Source of the DNA: Litsea cubeba
Lineage: Eukaryota > Streptophyta > Magnoliopsida > Laurales > Lauraceae
NCBI GenBank assembly: GCA_012931725.1
Contig: CM022953.1
Coordinates: 24,974,609 to 25,038,608, forward strand
DNA length: 64,000 nt
Direction: 5' to 3'
The notes under the pieces are model-generated. The model worked only from the letters and a program-made list of their open reading frames with translations, made no database searches and was not told the origin of the DNA. Positions within the stretch are counted from its first letter, which is position 1. Every line of letters begins with the position of its first letter. Positions 45,959-57,307 of the stretch are shown here, in pieces. Position numbers and translations under genes: made by a program.

Positions 45959-46872
45959 TCTCTGAAGTTACTTGAATATATGCTTAACAGCTGTCCAATG
46001 CATAGGTCTAGGGTTTGACTGATATCGCTAACCATGCCAACGGCAAAGCAAATATCTGGTCTAGTACATAACATTGCATACATGAGACTTCCAACAACGG
46101 ATGCATATGGAACTCTCCTCATGCTCTCTATCTCTTCAGATGTTTTTGGACATTGATCTCGAGACAGTGGTACTCCATGTCTAGAAGGTAACAAGCCCTT
46201 CTTGGAGTCATGCATGTTAAACTTGACCAATATCTTCTCAATATATGAAGATTGGGACAAGGCTAACATCTTATTCTTGCTATCACGCAAAAGATTGATC
46301 CCTAAGATATAGCTGGCCTCACCCAAATCCTTCATCTGAAATTGAGACGATAACCAAACCTTTGTGGATGACAATATACCTACATCATTTCCAATGAGCA
46401 ATATGTCATCTACATACAGAGCTAAAAATGCAACTGCTTTTCCACTTCCTTTCTTATACACACATGGTTCATCAATGTTTTGATCAAAGCCAAAAGATTT
46501 GACTGCCTGATTAAACTTGATGTTCCATGCTCTAGATGCTTGCTTAAGTCCATAAATGGACTTCTTAAGTTTACAAACCATGTTATCTTGGCCACTAGCA
46601 ATGAAGCCCTCTGGTTGCATCATATAGATGCATTCGTCAAGACTTCCATTAAGAAAAGTTGTCTTGACATCCATCTGCCATATCTCGTAGTCATAATGAC
46701 ATGCGATGGCCAAGAGAATTCTTATGGACTTAAGCATAGCCACTGGTGAAAAGGTTTCCTCATAATCGATACCCTCTTTCTGAGTATATCTTTTCGCCAC
46801 CAGTCTTGCTTTGAAGGTTTCCACCTTCCCATCCACTCCTCTCTTCCTCTTGCAGATCCACTTGCACCCCAT
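45955..46872 (-). pseudogene. Copia B reverse transcriptase
   Basis: It starts at GCKWICKRKRGVDGK, includes KARLVAKRYTQKEGIDYEET and WQMDVKTTFLNGSL, and keeps the catalytic LYVDDILLIG. It shifts frame after VGMVSDISQ. The RT core itself is intact, in contrast to copia A. Confidence 0.92.
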
Positions 46873-46953
46873 GGGTTTAATCCCTTCAGGTGCATCTACA
46901 AGTTCCTAGACTTGATTGGAATACAAAGAATCCATTTCAGATTTCATCGCTTG

Positions 46954-47325
46954 CTACCACATGTCAGCATCTATATCCGTTACTGCTTCATCATAACTAG
47001 TAGGATCCTCAACCAGATCTTCAGAGTCTGTCTTAAAAGACACTCCTAGATATCTTTCTGGCTGTCTAGAAATTCTCCCACTACGACGAGGCTCTGAAGT
47101 GTTAAAAGGAATATCTTGTTCATCTACTGTCTCAGGACCTGGTACAGATGTTATAGGAGATCCCGGAAGAATCTCCTCAAGGGTTTCTTTACAACTAAGC
47201 TCTTGGTACATCATACAATCATCCTCCAAGTACCTAGCATGAGTGCTGATAAGCACTTTTTGCTCCTTTGGATGATAAAAGATGCCACCTCTCGTTCCCT
47301 TAGGATACCCAATGAAGTAGCACAT
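46954..47325 (-). pseudogene. Copia B integrase C-terminus / linker
   Basis: Contains CYFIGYPKGTRGGIFYHPKE (the usual post-integrase motif) and the acidic linker ending SGRISRQPERYLG. Separate frame from both neighbours. Confidence 0.85.
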
Positions 47326-47368
47326 TTCCGATCTGGGTTTCAGCCTGGTAGCTTTATCATTCAGTACA

Positions 47369-47412
47369 TAGGCCGGACAACCCCAAATGTTAGGCCGGAC
47401 AACCCCAAATGT
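47369..47412. repeat. 22-bp tandem duplication in copia B pol
   Basis: TAGGCCGGACAACCCCAAAT followed by GT occurs twice in a row (47369-47390 and 47391-47412). It adds 22 bp and breaks the frame right after WGCPA. Confidence 0.95.
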
Positions 47413-48307
47413 GGATATGTCTTAAACTAGGTTTTCGACCTGTCCACATTTCTTGCGGTGTCCTAGGTACTGATTTAAAAGGTACCAAATTTAAAATGTA
47501 TGCTGCTGCTTCTAGGGCATATCCCCAAAAAGATATAGGTAGGGTTGCATGACTCATCATGGACCTTACCATATTAAGAAGGGTACGGTTTCTTCTCTCC
47601 GCTACACCATTTTGCTGGGGTGTACCCGGTGCAGACAACTGAGACACAATCCCATGTTGTGTGAGGTACTCTTTGAACTCACCCAGGAGGTACTCGCCAC
47701 CTCGATCAGATCGAAGGGCTTTGATATGTTTCCCTAGTTGTAACTCCACCTCAGCCTTGAATTGTTTGAATTTATCAAACACCTCAGACTTGCGTCGGAT
47801 TAAGTACACATATCCATACCTAGAGTAATCATCAGTGAAGGTGATGTAATACTCATACCCTCCTCGAGCCGGTTTGTTCATAGGACCACACACATCAGTG
47901 TGAATCAATTCTAACAACTCCTTTGACCTTAGTCCCTTTCCAGAGAATGACCTTTTGGTCATCTTTCCCTTGAGACAAGATTCGCACTGAGGAAAAGGTT
48001 CGAAATCTAATGAGCTCAGAGGCCCATCTTCTACCAACCTCTGAATCCGTTTTAGGTTAATGTGACCCAAACGTAAGTGCCAAAGATATGTGTCATTGAT
48101 TAAAGATACCTTCCTTTTAAGGGAAGTTGAGTTTTCTTGTTGTACATTATGCAGTGTGGGAGCAATAGGATATATATAAAATAAGTTGTCATGCATTCTA
48201 CCGGAACATATAATATTTCCATCTCTACTGATATCAACACCAGAATGGAAGGAAACTGAATAATTAAATTCAATGAGTCTGGAAACTGAAATTAAATTCT
48301 TCCTCAT
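47390..48307 (-). pseudogene. Copia B integrase
   Basis: The pre-integrase zinc site (HLRLGHINLKRIQRL, then CESC) is followed by the core domain. Catalytic residues lie in IHTDVCGPM, LRSDRGGEY and NGVAERRNRTL. The zinc finger and DDE triad are all present. It ends at WTGRKPSLRHIHIWGCPA, where the 22-bp duplication shifts the frame. Confidence 0.92.
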
Positions 48308-48451
48308 GTCCGGAACATAGAAAACATTATTTAAAACTAATATCCTATCACATGGAAAATGTAAGGAAACAACTCCTACTGCAACTGCCTAAACTTTAGC
48401 TCCAGTTCCAACTCTAAAGGCAAACTCTCCTTTCTCAATCTTCTGCATTAT

Positions 48452-49399
48452 CTAAAACCCCTGCAATGAATTGCAAATATGATTAGTGGCTCCTGAGTCT
48501 ACTATCCATGAATCAGTAGAATCAACCACCAGACAAGTTTCAATATAGTATAAAAAAGATTTACCTTTCTTAATTGAGGCTAGCAACTTGGGACAATCTT
48601 TCTTCCAATGACCTTTGAGGCTACATTTGAAGCATTTCCCTTTGGACTTTCCATCTGTACCCTTGTCCTTCTTTTTACCAGTATTGTCCTTTTTCTGTCC
48701 TTTTCCCTTATTCTGCTTCTTCTTCAACTTCTTCCCTTTCGGGTTTAGTTTAGAGGAAGACTGGAAAAAGTGATCTTGGGCTTTGGGCTTCATGATGGCC
48801 TCCGCCGCCTGGAGTTCTTTCATTAACTCAGATAGAGTCATGTCCATCTTGCTCATATTGAAATTGAGCTTGAACTGATTGAAAGAGTCCGGCAGAGTTT
48901 CGAGAATCATATCAGTTTGACTCTCTGCATCAATCTCAGCCCCTAGAATCTCAGCTACATTGAAACGATCCATCATCTTGAGCATATGCTCTCTGACAGG
49001 TGTTCCCTCAGCCATCCTAGTTTTCATGATAGTCCTTATAGCAGCTTGCCTAGCTGGCCTGCTTTTGTCCACGAACATCTCAGACAAGGACATCATGATT
49101 TCATAGGCTGTGTCCATTTGCTCATGCTGTGTTTGCAACACGTTGGACATGGAATCAAGCATGTAGCAGTTAGCCATGCTATTCGCTTTCTTCCATTTCC
49201 TCACAGCCTCTAACTGGGCATCAGTAGAATTAGCATCAATATCAGGACAGGTTTCCGACAAGACATACTTGTACTCCTCAGCAGTGAGTACTATGTCAAG
49301 ATTTCTCTTCCAATCTACGTAATTAGATCCTGTCAGTTTGTTCTCACGAAGAATCTCACGAAGAATGCACATCAACGGACTAAAAGAATCTTTACCCAT
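48452..49399 (-). CDS. Copia B gag and protease start
   Basis: The start is placed at the ATG at 49399 (MGKDSFSPLM) and not at an upstream in-frame ATG at 49492, because the 31 residues in between are hydrophobic leader without family similarity. Gag core GSNYVDWKRNLDIVLTAEE, a lysine-rich region, zinc knuckle CFKCSLKGHWKKDC and an intact protease site WIVDSGATNHIC follow. The frame ends at QGF-stop, soon after the protease site. Gag is uninterrupted. Confidence 0.9.
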   Translation of the reverse strand: MGKDSFSPLMCILREILRENKLTGSNYVDWKRNLDIVLTAEEYKYVLSETCPDIDANSTDAQLEAVRKWKKANSMANCYMLDSMSNVLQTQHEQMDTAYEIMMSLSEMFVDKSRPARQAAIRTIMKTRMAEGTPVREHMLKMMDRFNVAEILGAEIDAESQTDMILETLPDSFNQFKLNFNMSKMDMTLSELMKELQAAEAIMKPKAQDHFFQSSSKLNPKGKKLKKKQNKGKGQKKDNTGKKKDKGTDGKSKGKCFKCSLKGHWKKDCPKLLASIKKGKSFLYYIETCLVVDSTDSWIVDSGATNHICNSLQGF

Positions 49400-51128
49400 C
49401 TCTCCCTGGATATGAAACGGTTTATAATTAGACAAGCAGTATATATGTAATATGCATATGGTGCTTGTTATGAAAGGAAAAACAAAGCACAAAACTTTTT
49501 ACATTATTTAACCCTAATCATAATGTATCAGTGTTTCAACCTCCTCATAGACCCTCCATCGAAGGGATGGCCGAGCCTACAGTCATGTTGAATTAAGGTA
49601 TGCTTATTTGGATTATCACTATCTGGATACACATATCCAGTGGTAGTCCAATCACTGATTGGTTTGGCCTCATATGACAAATAACCCTTAACTCCTTGGG
49701 AGAGGTCATTACCGTCTTATGTCAAGTGTTTTACTATTTCTTATGAAATTTCCCAGAATGTCTATGATTTAAGTCCTCCGAAGGGAAAGAAGTGAACTTT
49801 AGTAAAGAGCTCCACCGAAGGGATGGCCGCTCCCACCAACACTTCATTGACATTCTATAGAAGTGATCTTTAGTAAAGAACTCCACCGAAGGGATGGCCG
49901 CTCCTACTAACACCTCATTACGAATATTCACATTAGTTCACCCATTTACCCATCAAAGTGGTCTTTAGTAAAGAACTCCACCGAAGGGATGGCCGCTCCT
50001 ACTAACACTTTAATGAGATAACATGAACCGAAAATGGAAGGCCGTGGGGTCTTTCCAAAAACCCCTCTCCCACTTGATTATTTATCACTAGGGTTTATAC
50101 TATTTGACCTTTATATTGTTTACTCAAAAACTCTTTTAAATCTAGCAAACTTAGTTAATTAAATTTATGACTCAATGATTTAAGTCATCTTAAAAATAAA
50201 TAACCTTTGCTTTAAAACTTTTGAGCAAATCCCTTTAAAGAATTAAAAACCTAACTTGGGTTGTGGGAACCCATAGGTAGCATCTAATTAGATTTTAGTT
50301 TAGCCTCTTTTGAAAACCAAGGGTACCAAGATAAACTAAACCCTATCCAATTTTAAACCTTAGACAAAATAGAAGGTGCTGGTCTAAGTTTTGTTTAAAA
50401 CAATTTGCCAAACTAAAAACAATCCAATATAAAGGATGCCAATTTTAGAACCTAATGGTGGCCATGTTTCTAGGTGACAATCATAGCAATTATATAAAGC
50501 ATTCATCCATGCATTCCATATATAAGAGCAAATAAAAGTATGCAATCCTTGATGGCTCCTTGCTCTTCGGACTTCTAATCCTTATCGAACTAGGACATCA
50601 AAAATAGATCTCATCTTGTACCAAGAAGTCTTGTCTCCTCCACCACTAAGGAATCCGGTTACTTGCAACCTATCTTGCTTGAAACTTTCTTCTTCTTGCT
50701 TGTTCCAACAAATTAAATTTATACAAGCAAACCCATAAAAACAAAACCCCAAATTACATTGGAGATGCCTATGCCTTTTAAGAAAGCTTACATCAAGACT
50801 AGTTGGAATAAAAGTAAAGAAAGAATTACAACTTCCTATGATCGCTAAACGCGCAATCGTACACTAATGAAAAAACATCCAAATCCACATAACAATCATG
50901 CGAACCATCAAGGATGCAATATATGGCTGCAAACAAAGAGGTTAGTGCATGCAAAACACTATGTGCATCATTAAACAAATGTGGAAAATAAATTCCAGCA
51001 ATATTAATGAAACTTGCACACAACATGCATCACATAAAGAAATCTTGATATAACTTTAGTAGGGTGCCACCATGCCCATAATCAATCTAGGATTAATTAA
51101 ACACAACATGGGATCATGATTTCACATG
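49400..51128 (-). other. Copia B leader
   Basis: About 1.7 kb between gag and primer site, without a gene. It holds the three-unit repeat listed next and is otherwise AT-rich. Confidence 0.6.
49791..50014 (-). repeat. Three ~58-bp leader repeats with a fourth diverged copy
   Basis: Copies at 49791-49848, 49862-49919 and 49957-50014 share CTTTAGTAAAGAACTCCACC followed by GAAGGGATGGCCGCTCC. A weaker match (CATCGAAGGGATGGCCGAGC) is near 49557. The CTTTAGTAAAG arms are inverted repeats. Spacing is 71-95 bp. Confidence 0.9.
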
Positions 51129-51145
51129 GAGTGGCTCTGATACCA
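51129..51145 (-). other. Copia B primer-binding site
   Basis: TGGTATCAGAGCCACTC on the minus strand, one base from the 5' LTR end. Complementary to initiator tRNA-Met. Confidence 0.88.
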
Positions 51146-51146
51146 C

Positions 51147-51248
51147 TGAAAGAAACTGCGATTCAGATCTGGATATCACTAAAGAAGGACATCCATGGCT
51201 GATTTGTAACATAACAGATTTTAAAAAATCTGATCTGGGCAGCATAAA
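51147..51248 (-). repeat. Copia B 5' LTR, distal piece
   Basis: Matches 43393-43494 of the 3' LTR. It ends in ATAAA (51244-51248), the target site of the gypsy insertion. Confidence 0.92.
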
Positions 51249-54200
51249 TGTCAGACCCCGACCCAGGTTTGGAATATTTAATTATATTTAACCGTGATTA
51301 TTTGATAAATGGGGGTTAGTGGACGATTAGCTTATTTTCTTAAGCTAGATTAGAATGTTTGATTTGCTTTGGGAACCTTTGAGAGTCATTGACTTAGGTT
51401 TGACGCGGGCCGGGGCGCCCGTGGATTTGTGCGTGAACTTGTGGAGTTGAACTTTGAAGTTCGTAAAATCCCAATTTTTATGCATTTTGATTCATTTCAT
51501 CTAGATCATCAACTTTCATGTTTTGGCCAACTTGATTTAATGATCAGAAATCGCGTTTTTTGAGGAAAAGGGCAAAACTGACCTTTCACACAAAATCTAT
51601 ACCCAAATTTCAAAAATTTTAGAAATTGACAAAAATATACTTTTTGGAAAGTATAAATTTCGCTGATCGTTTTTGTCTTCTTCGTCGTTTTCATTCGGGG
51701 CCCGCAAATACCACTTTCAGCCTTGTGAAGATCGGGGCCCACAAAACCCATCTTATAAGAAGGGGAAGTCTCTTCTTCTCCTTCATTTCTTTTCCTGCAA
51801 GGTTTTGAGCTAGGGTTTTTCCCTCTCTTCCCACACTTTCTCTCTCATCTGAAACTCTCATTTCTTGGAGTTTTCTTGGAGGATTGATCTCCTAAAGTTC
51901 TTCCTCTCCATTCAAGCTCCCCAAAGATGTCTTTTTCAAAGGTTTTGAGCTAAGGAAGCTCTCATTCAAGCTTCTCTTCTTCATTTGGGCTTCTCAAGGT
52001 TAGCAATGGCTTTCCAAACTTGAGATTCTTGTTTTCCTCTCCATTTAGAGTGTTTTAATCCCTCATGCAAGGGTTTTGCTTGGAGATTTACAAATGTTGA
52101 TTTTTAGGGTTTTCTTTGGAAAAATTTTGGGGTTTTTGTAGATTTGGAGCTTGAGGCACTAGAGCTTTGTTTGAGGAGTAATATTGCTCCCATCTTGACT
52201 TAAGGCAAGTAGATCTCACAATTAATATGATGATTTCTCTTATTTGGTATCATTTCATGGCTTTTCTCATTATGTTCTAATCCTTTATGATTGATGGATT
52301 TACTTTGAATGAATGAACCGATGTTATGTTGATTTCCGTTTATGTTATTGTCTTACAATATATTGGAAGTTTGCTTTCACTTTGGTCATTTAGGAAATTT
52401 GATTTCTTGTGTTAAAAGTTGGTGTTCAAATAAAGGGAGAAAACTTTGATTTAAAAAGTGTTGTGTTGGGCTAATTAGAATGATTTGTGGATGATGATTT
52501 GATGAGTTTGGGAGGTCAAGGAAGGGTCCCAATGTTCTTAGAAATGTGTATGAAAGAAAGGAAATGAAAAGGGATAAAAAACGGTCTCAAAAGATGGAAA
52601 AAATGGGAAAAAGCCCCTGCCGAGCCGGCCTGGACAGAGCCCAGTCCGCTCGAGCGACCCAGGCTCTGTCTGGGCTCCTCTCGAGCGGACCTTTGGTCGC
52701 TCGAGCGAGCCCAACTCAGCCTGGGGGCCTGGGTCGGGCCTGGTTTAGGGTCCGTTTTAAGCCTGTTTTGGGGCCCAATTGAGGACTGTTTTGGGCCTAT
52801 TTTTTAGGCTTCCTTGGGCCTATTTCAAGGTCAATCTTTGGGCCATTTTAAGACCTGATATTAGGCTATTACAGGGCCTGATATTGTGCTGTTTTGAGAC
52901 CTGATGTTGGGCTGTTTTATGACCTGAATTCTGGGCGACTTTAAGGACTGTTTTGGGCCTAATTGGTGGACTGTTTGAGCTTGGGTTAAGGCCAGTTGTG
53001 GGCCTGATTAAAAAGGGTTTAAACCTGTGTTTAATGAGGACTTATTGGATATAATCTCAGGTCCACTTCAAGCCTATGTCCAAGCCCAATTTAGCCAAAC
53101 TCTTTTCTATAATTGAAGCCCATTCAGCCCTTTTACAAGCCTAGAATTTATTGTGAGAATTAGCTTGGGCTATGATCAAGACCATTTGGTAATCCTTCAA
53201 GTTTCAATGTACGTTTCATCCCTTGTGATTGTCAAGGATCTTCTATGGCACCAAAGTACATTCTCTTAATGACAATAAAGTGGTCAAATGTATATCGAGA
53301 CGAGCCGCATTAGAAGATCAAATCATCATACATTCATTCCGTGTAAAAAGACTTTTGTTCGGGTTCTTTCTCCAACCTTTTTGAATGTGTTGTAGTGGTT
53401 TACCACATCTTTAGATATGGATAAGACTACTCACCTACTTTACTCGGATTCGCCAATATGCATTTGTTCGGAGTAGTTTTCTTATTGATTTTGGAAATGT
53501 ATCTTAAACACGGATTTATATGACTTCAAGGTTTCGAACTTTCATTCTAATTTCACCACTAAGCTTAGGTTACCTTGTCGGACTGATCATCCGGCTTGGG
53601 ACCTTTAATCTGTTCACTAGCTGCAGTTTGGATTCTGTCTGTACCGACCATGGCAACGGTTATATCCGGTCCCACGTGTAGTGGCTACGGTTCTGTTTGA
53701 TAACGACTATGTTCGTTCCGGTCCCACGAGTAGTGGCTACGGTTTTGTCTGCTCCAGTTACTTCGGTAACAGGAGAATATAGCTTTACGTGGTCTGCCGA
53801 TGTTTTTATACATTTAATGTTTATCTTCCACCTTTAGTTCGTCATTGTTATTATTCGTGATTTAATCGTGGCTCTCATTATTAATGCTTTATTTTTTCTA
53901 TCATCCTATTATTGTCATATTTGCTTGCCAGACCGTCGTGTCTGACCCTGTTTGCTTAGTGCCAGATGTCGAGTCCCTCGCGGTCGAGGCGCACTTCGAG
54001 GCGGAATCCATAGTCCTTGTGGAGGGCGAGTGGCAGCACGTCGGGTTGTTTTTTGGAGCTGCGATCACATTTTGGGAAATAGATACTATACATTTTGGGA
54101 TTTTGTTGTGGCCATTGTTGGCTTATACTTTTTAGGAAAAATTGTAATTAATGGTTAACTTTACTTTTGTTTTAACTTGAAATTAACTTTGGGGCCTACC

Positions 54201-54467
54201 AATGAAATGTTTCTCTTTATGATGCTAGTCTCGTGCATTCTCATTTTATACCCATATGTGAGAGACTTTTATGTTTGCTACAATGCTTCCGCGTAAGTTG
54301 TTTGTATGAAAGCGATTCTTATTAATCACTGTTGGATCGGATTTCGGGAATCCTTACCGCGGAAACCTGTGGGAAACTAGCGTGTGTGGGCAAAATTTTC
54401 TGGCCCGTCGCGCCACGACCCCGGATTAAGGCCTTGTTTAACGAGACCTCGGTCCGAGGGCGTGACA
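51249..54467 (+). repeat. Gypsy 5' LTR (3219 bp)
   Basis: Begins TGTCAGACCCC and ends GCGTGACA. A TATA-like TTATAAGA is near 51752. It lacks 17 bp present in the 3' LTR near 62110. Confidence 0.95.
52600..53030 (+). repeat. Inverted repeats and GGGCCT minisatellite in the gypsy LTR
   Basis: A GC-rich patch (CGCTCGAGCGACC ... GGTCGCTCGAGCG) forms inverted repeats. Degenerate ~30-bp units with GGGCCTGATATT, GGGCTGTTTTGAGACC and similar follow. The other LTR has the same at 60690-61080. Confidence 0.8.
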
Positions 54468-54471
54468 GGCT

Positions 54472-54483
54472 TGGTATCAGAGC
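54472..54483 (+). other. Gypsy primer-binding site
   Basis: TGGTATCAGAGC four bases after the LTR end, complementary to initiator tRNA-Met. Confidence 0.9.
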
Positions 54484-54631
54484 GAGAAATATTTGAGGCA
54501 ATTAAAATTGGAATAGAAACATAAGGACGTGGCAAGGATTCGTTAGAATTACCATTAGTTAGTATCGATTGGGTTTGGGAACGCCTTATCTATTATATTT
54601 TGTTGTACTAACAAAGTTGTTTTGCAGCACT

Positions 54632-57307
54632 ATGCCTCCGCGTAGACCTCAAGCAAATGCAAATGCATCGGGCAGTAATAATGACAGTGGGGTTGAAAAC
54701 CAGATGACAGGTCAATTCCAGCAGCTTATGCAGATGTTGGTTGAACAACAACAACGAGCTAATGAAAATCAAGCTAGATTCCAAGAGCAGATGGCAAAGA
54801 AAGATGAAGAATTGACTCAAGTTCAGAGGCAATTGCTTGAAGTTTTGGGTAGGAGACCCGAACCAATGCCCAATGTGGAAGCCGTGCAGAACCGGGACCG
54901 AGATCCTAATGTCTTATTTGAGAAGTTCAGAAAGAGAGGTCCTAAGGAGTTCACGGGATAGGAAGATCCTTTGACAGCTGATAACTGGTTGGCCCACACT
55001 GAGAACATCTTCGATATCTTTGTATGCACAGGCAGGCAGCGAGTTCATTTAGCAGCTTCCATGTTCACTGGATTGGCAGATATATGGTGGAAGACTATTA
55101 AGGAAGGTTATCAAAATGTTGAGGATGGGATTGCTTGGGCCACATTCAAACAGCAGTTCAGTGAGAAGTATGTCCCCGCGCACATCAAGAAGCAAAAGGC
55201 AGCAGAGTTTCAATTGCTCAAGCAAGAGGATATGACCGTTCTTGAATATCTTACTAAGTTTGAAAAATTGTCTCGCTATGCACTGGAGCTTGTGGACACA
55301 GAAGAGAAGAAGATCACTAAGTTCATGGATGGACTCAATCCCATTATCTTAAGAGATGCTTTAGGTGTGGTACCACCAACCACTTTTCAAGAGGCTATAA
55401 AAAGGGCCTACAGGTTCGAAGACATCAACAATCAGATTATCAAGGATAACCAGAGGAAGAGGCAACAGTACCAAGGAGGGCAGAAATCGTATCAAGGCAA
55501 GAGGCAAAAGAAACAGCAGAATTCTCCAGCTCAAGGTGGGTGTGAGCATTATGGCAAGAATCACCCTTCTCAGCAGTGCTATCGAGTTTCGGGTGCATGT
55601 TTCAAGTGTGGTGGCACAGATCACCAGATGAGGGACTGCCCGAATAACAGGAATCAAGGCAATAGGGCACCTCAGCAGCCACCAAGGCAAGCCCCTCAGC
55701 AGAACCAACAGGCAGCTCAGAACCAACCGAGGCAGCAACAGAATCAACAGCCCCGTCAGCAACCACAGAATCAGAATGTCCGTCCCCCGCAACAAAATAG
55801 GAATGCGCAGCTAGGAAGGCCAAATCAGAACCAAAATAGACCGCGTCAGCAAGGCCGTCTCAATCACCTCAATCAAGTGGATGCAGAAGCAGCGGGAGAT
55901 GTTGTGGAAGGTAAACTCCTAATTTGTGATGTAGAAGCTAAAGTGTTGTTTGACCCGGGATCTACCCACTCTTTCTTATCCCATGTGTTTGCTAAAATGA
56001 TTAGTGTACCTGCTAGAGAGTTAGAATTTGTTTTGACTGTTACTACTCCGGTAGGGAAACAAGTTGTGTGTAGTACTTTTTACCCTAGTTGTTCAGTGAA
56101 GATAGGAGAGGTCATTTTCCCTGCAGACCTTATTACCTTAGTTATGCATGACTTCGATGTCATTTTAGGCATGGATTGGTTAGCGGGACATCATGCCTCC
56201 ATGGATTGCTATAGCAAGACCGTTGTTTTTAGATTGGATGGGTTATCCTCCGGGGTGAAATTTCAGGGAGAGAAAAGGGTTTCTCCGGCTAGGTTCATTT
56301 CAGCTCTTTCTGCAGTTAAGTTGTTGAGATCAGGATGTGAGGGATTTATTGCTTTTGTCACCAAGGATGAACAGTCCCTAGGGGTGGAGAACATTCCGGT
56401 AGTGTGCGAGTTTCCTGATGTTTTTCCAGAAGAGATTCCAGGGTTACCACCTGTCAGAGAGGTTGAGTTTACAATAGAGTTGATGCCAGGAACTGCTCCG
56501 ATCTCCATTGCTCCTTACAGAATGGCTCCAGCAGAGTTAGGAGAATTGAAATTACAGTTGCAAGAGTTGCTAGACAAAGGCTTTGTTAGGCCAAGTGTTT
56601 CCCCATGGGGAGCCCCAGTGCTATTTGTTAAGAAGAAAGATGGAAGCTTGAGGATGTGTATAGACTACAGGAAATTGAACCAAGTGACCATCAAGAACAA
56701 GTACCCTTTGCCAAGGATAGACGAGTTGTTTGATCAGTTGCAAGGTGCAGAGTTTTTCTCAAAGATAGATTTGAGGTCCGGATACCATCAGTTGAGAGTT
56801 AGAGAATCAGACATCCCAAAGACAGCTTTTCGGACTAGATACGGGCACTATGAGTTTTTGGTGATGCCCTTTGGACTGACGAATGCACCAGCGGTATTCA
56901 TGGCTCTCATGAACAAGATTTTTGCACCCTATCTGGATCAGTTCACCGTCGTCTTCATTGATGACATTCTAGTGTATTCCAAGTCAAGAGAAGGCCATGA
57001 GCAGCATTTGAGGACTTCATTGCAGTTGTTGAGAGATAATCAGTTGTATGCGAAGCTTGGGAAGTGTGAGTTTTGGCTAGAGCAAGTCACTTTTCTTGGT
57101 CACATCATTTCTAGAGAAGGACTAGCAGTTGATCCATCAAAGATAGAAGCAGTCATCAATTGGGAGAAGTCGAAGAATGTGACTGAGATTAGAAGTTTTC
57201 TAGGATTGGCAGGTTACTATAGGAGATTTTTACAAGGATTTTCATCCATTGTAGCACCGTTGACCAAGTTGACCAAATATAACGTTCATATGGTCAGAGA
57301 AATGTGA
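54632..57307 (+). pseudogene. Gypsy gag, protease and reverse transcriptase with an internal stop
   Basis: The start ATG at 54632 gives MPPRRPQANANASG. A TAG at 54959-54961 (codon 110) interrupts the frame in the gag N-terminus; the frame is the same on both sides. The family normally has a Q-like codon here, so CAG to TAG is likely. Downstream come gag (VHLAASMFTGLADIWW), a zinc knuckle C-X2-C-X4-H-X4-C at 55598-55639, and a Q/N/P-rich linker. The protease reads LFDPGSTHSF. The RT carries MCIDYRKLN, RTRYGHYEFLVMPFGL and the catalytic FIDDILVYS. A frameshift near 57290 ends this part. Confidence 0.93.

Noticed and set aside
53884..54158. Small open frames in the gypsy LTR (80 and 68 codons)
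   Set aside because: In the other LTR the 17-bp difference changes the frame, and there is no domain. Not genes.
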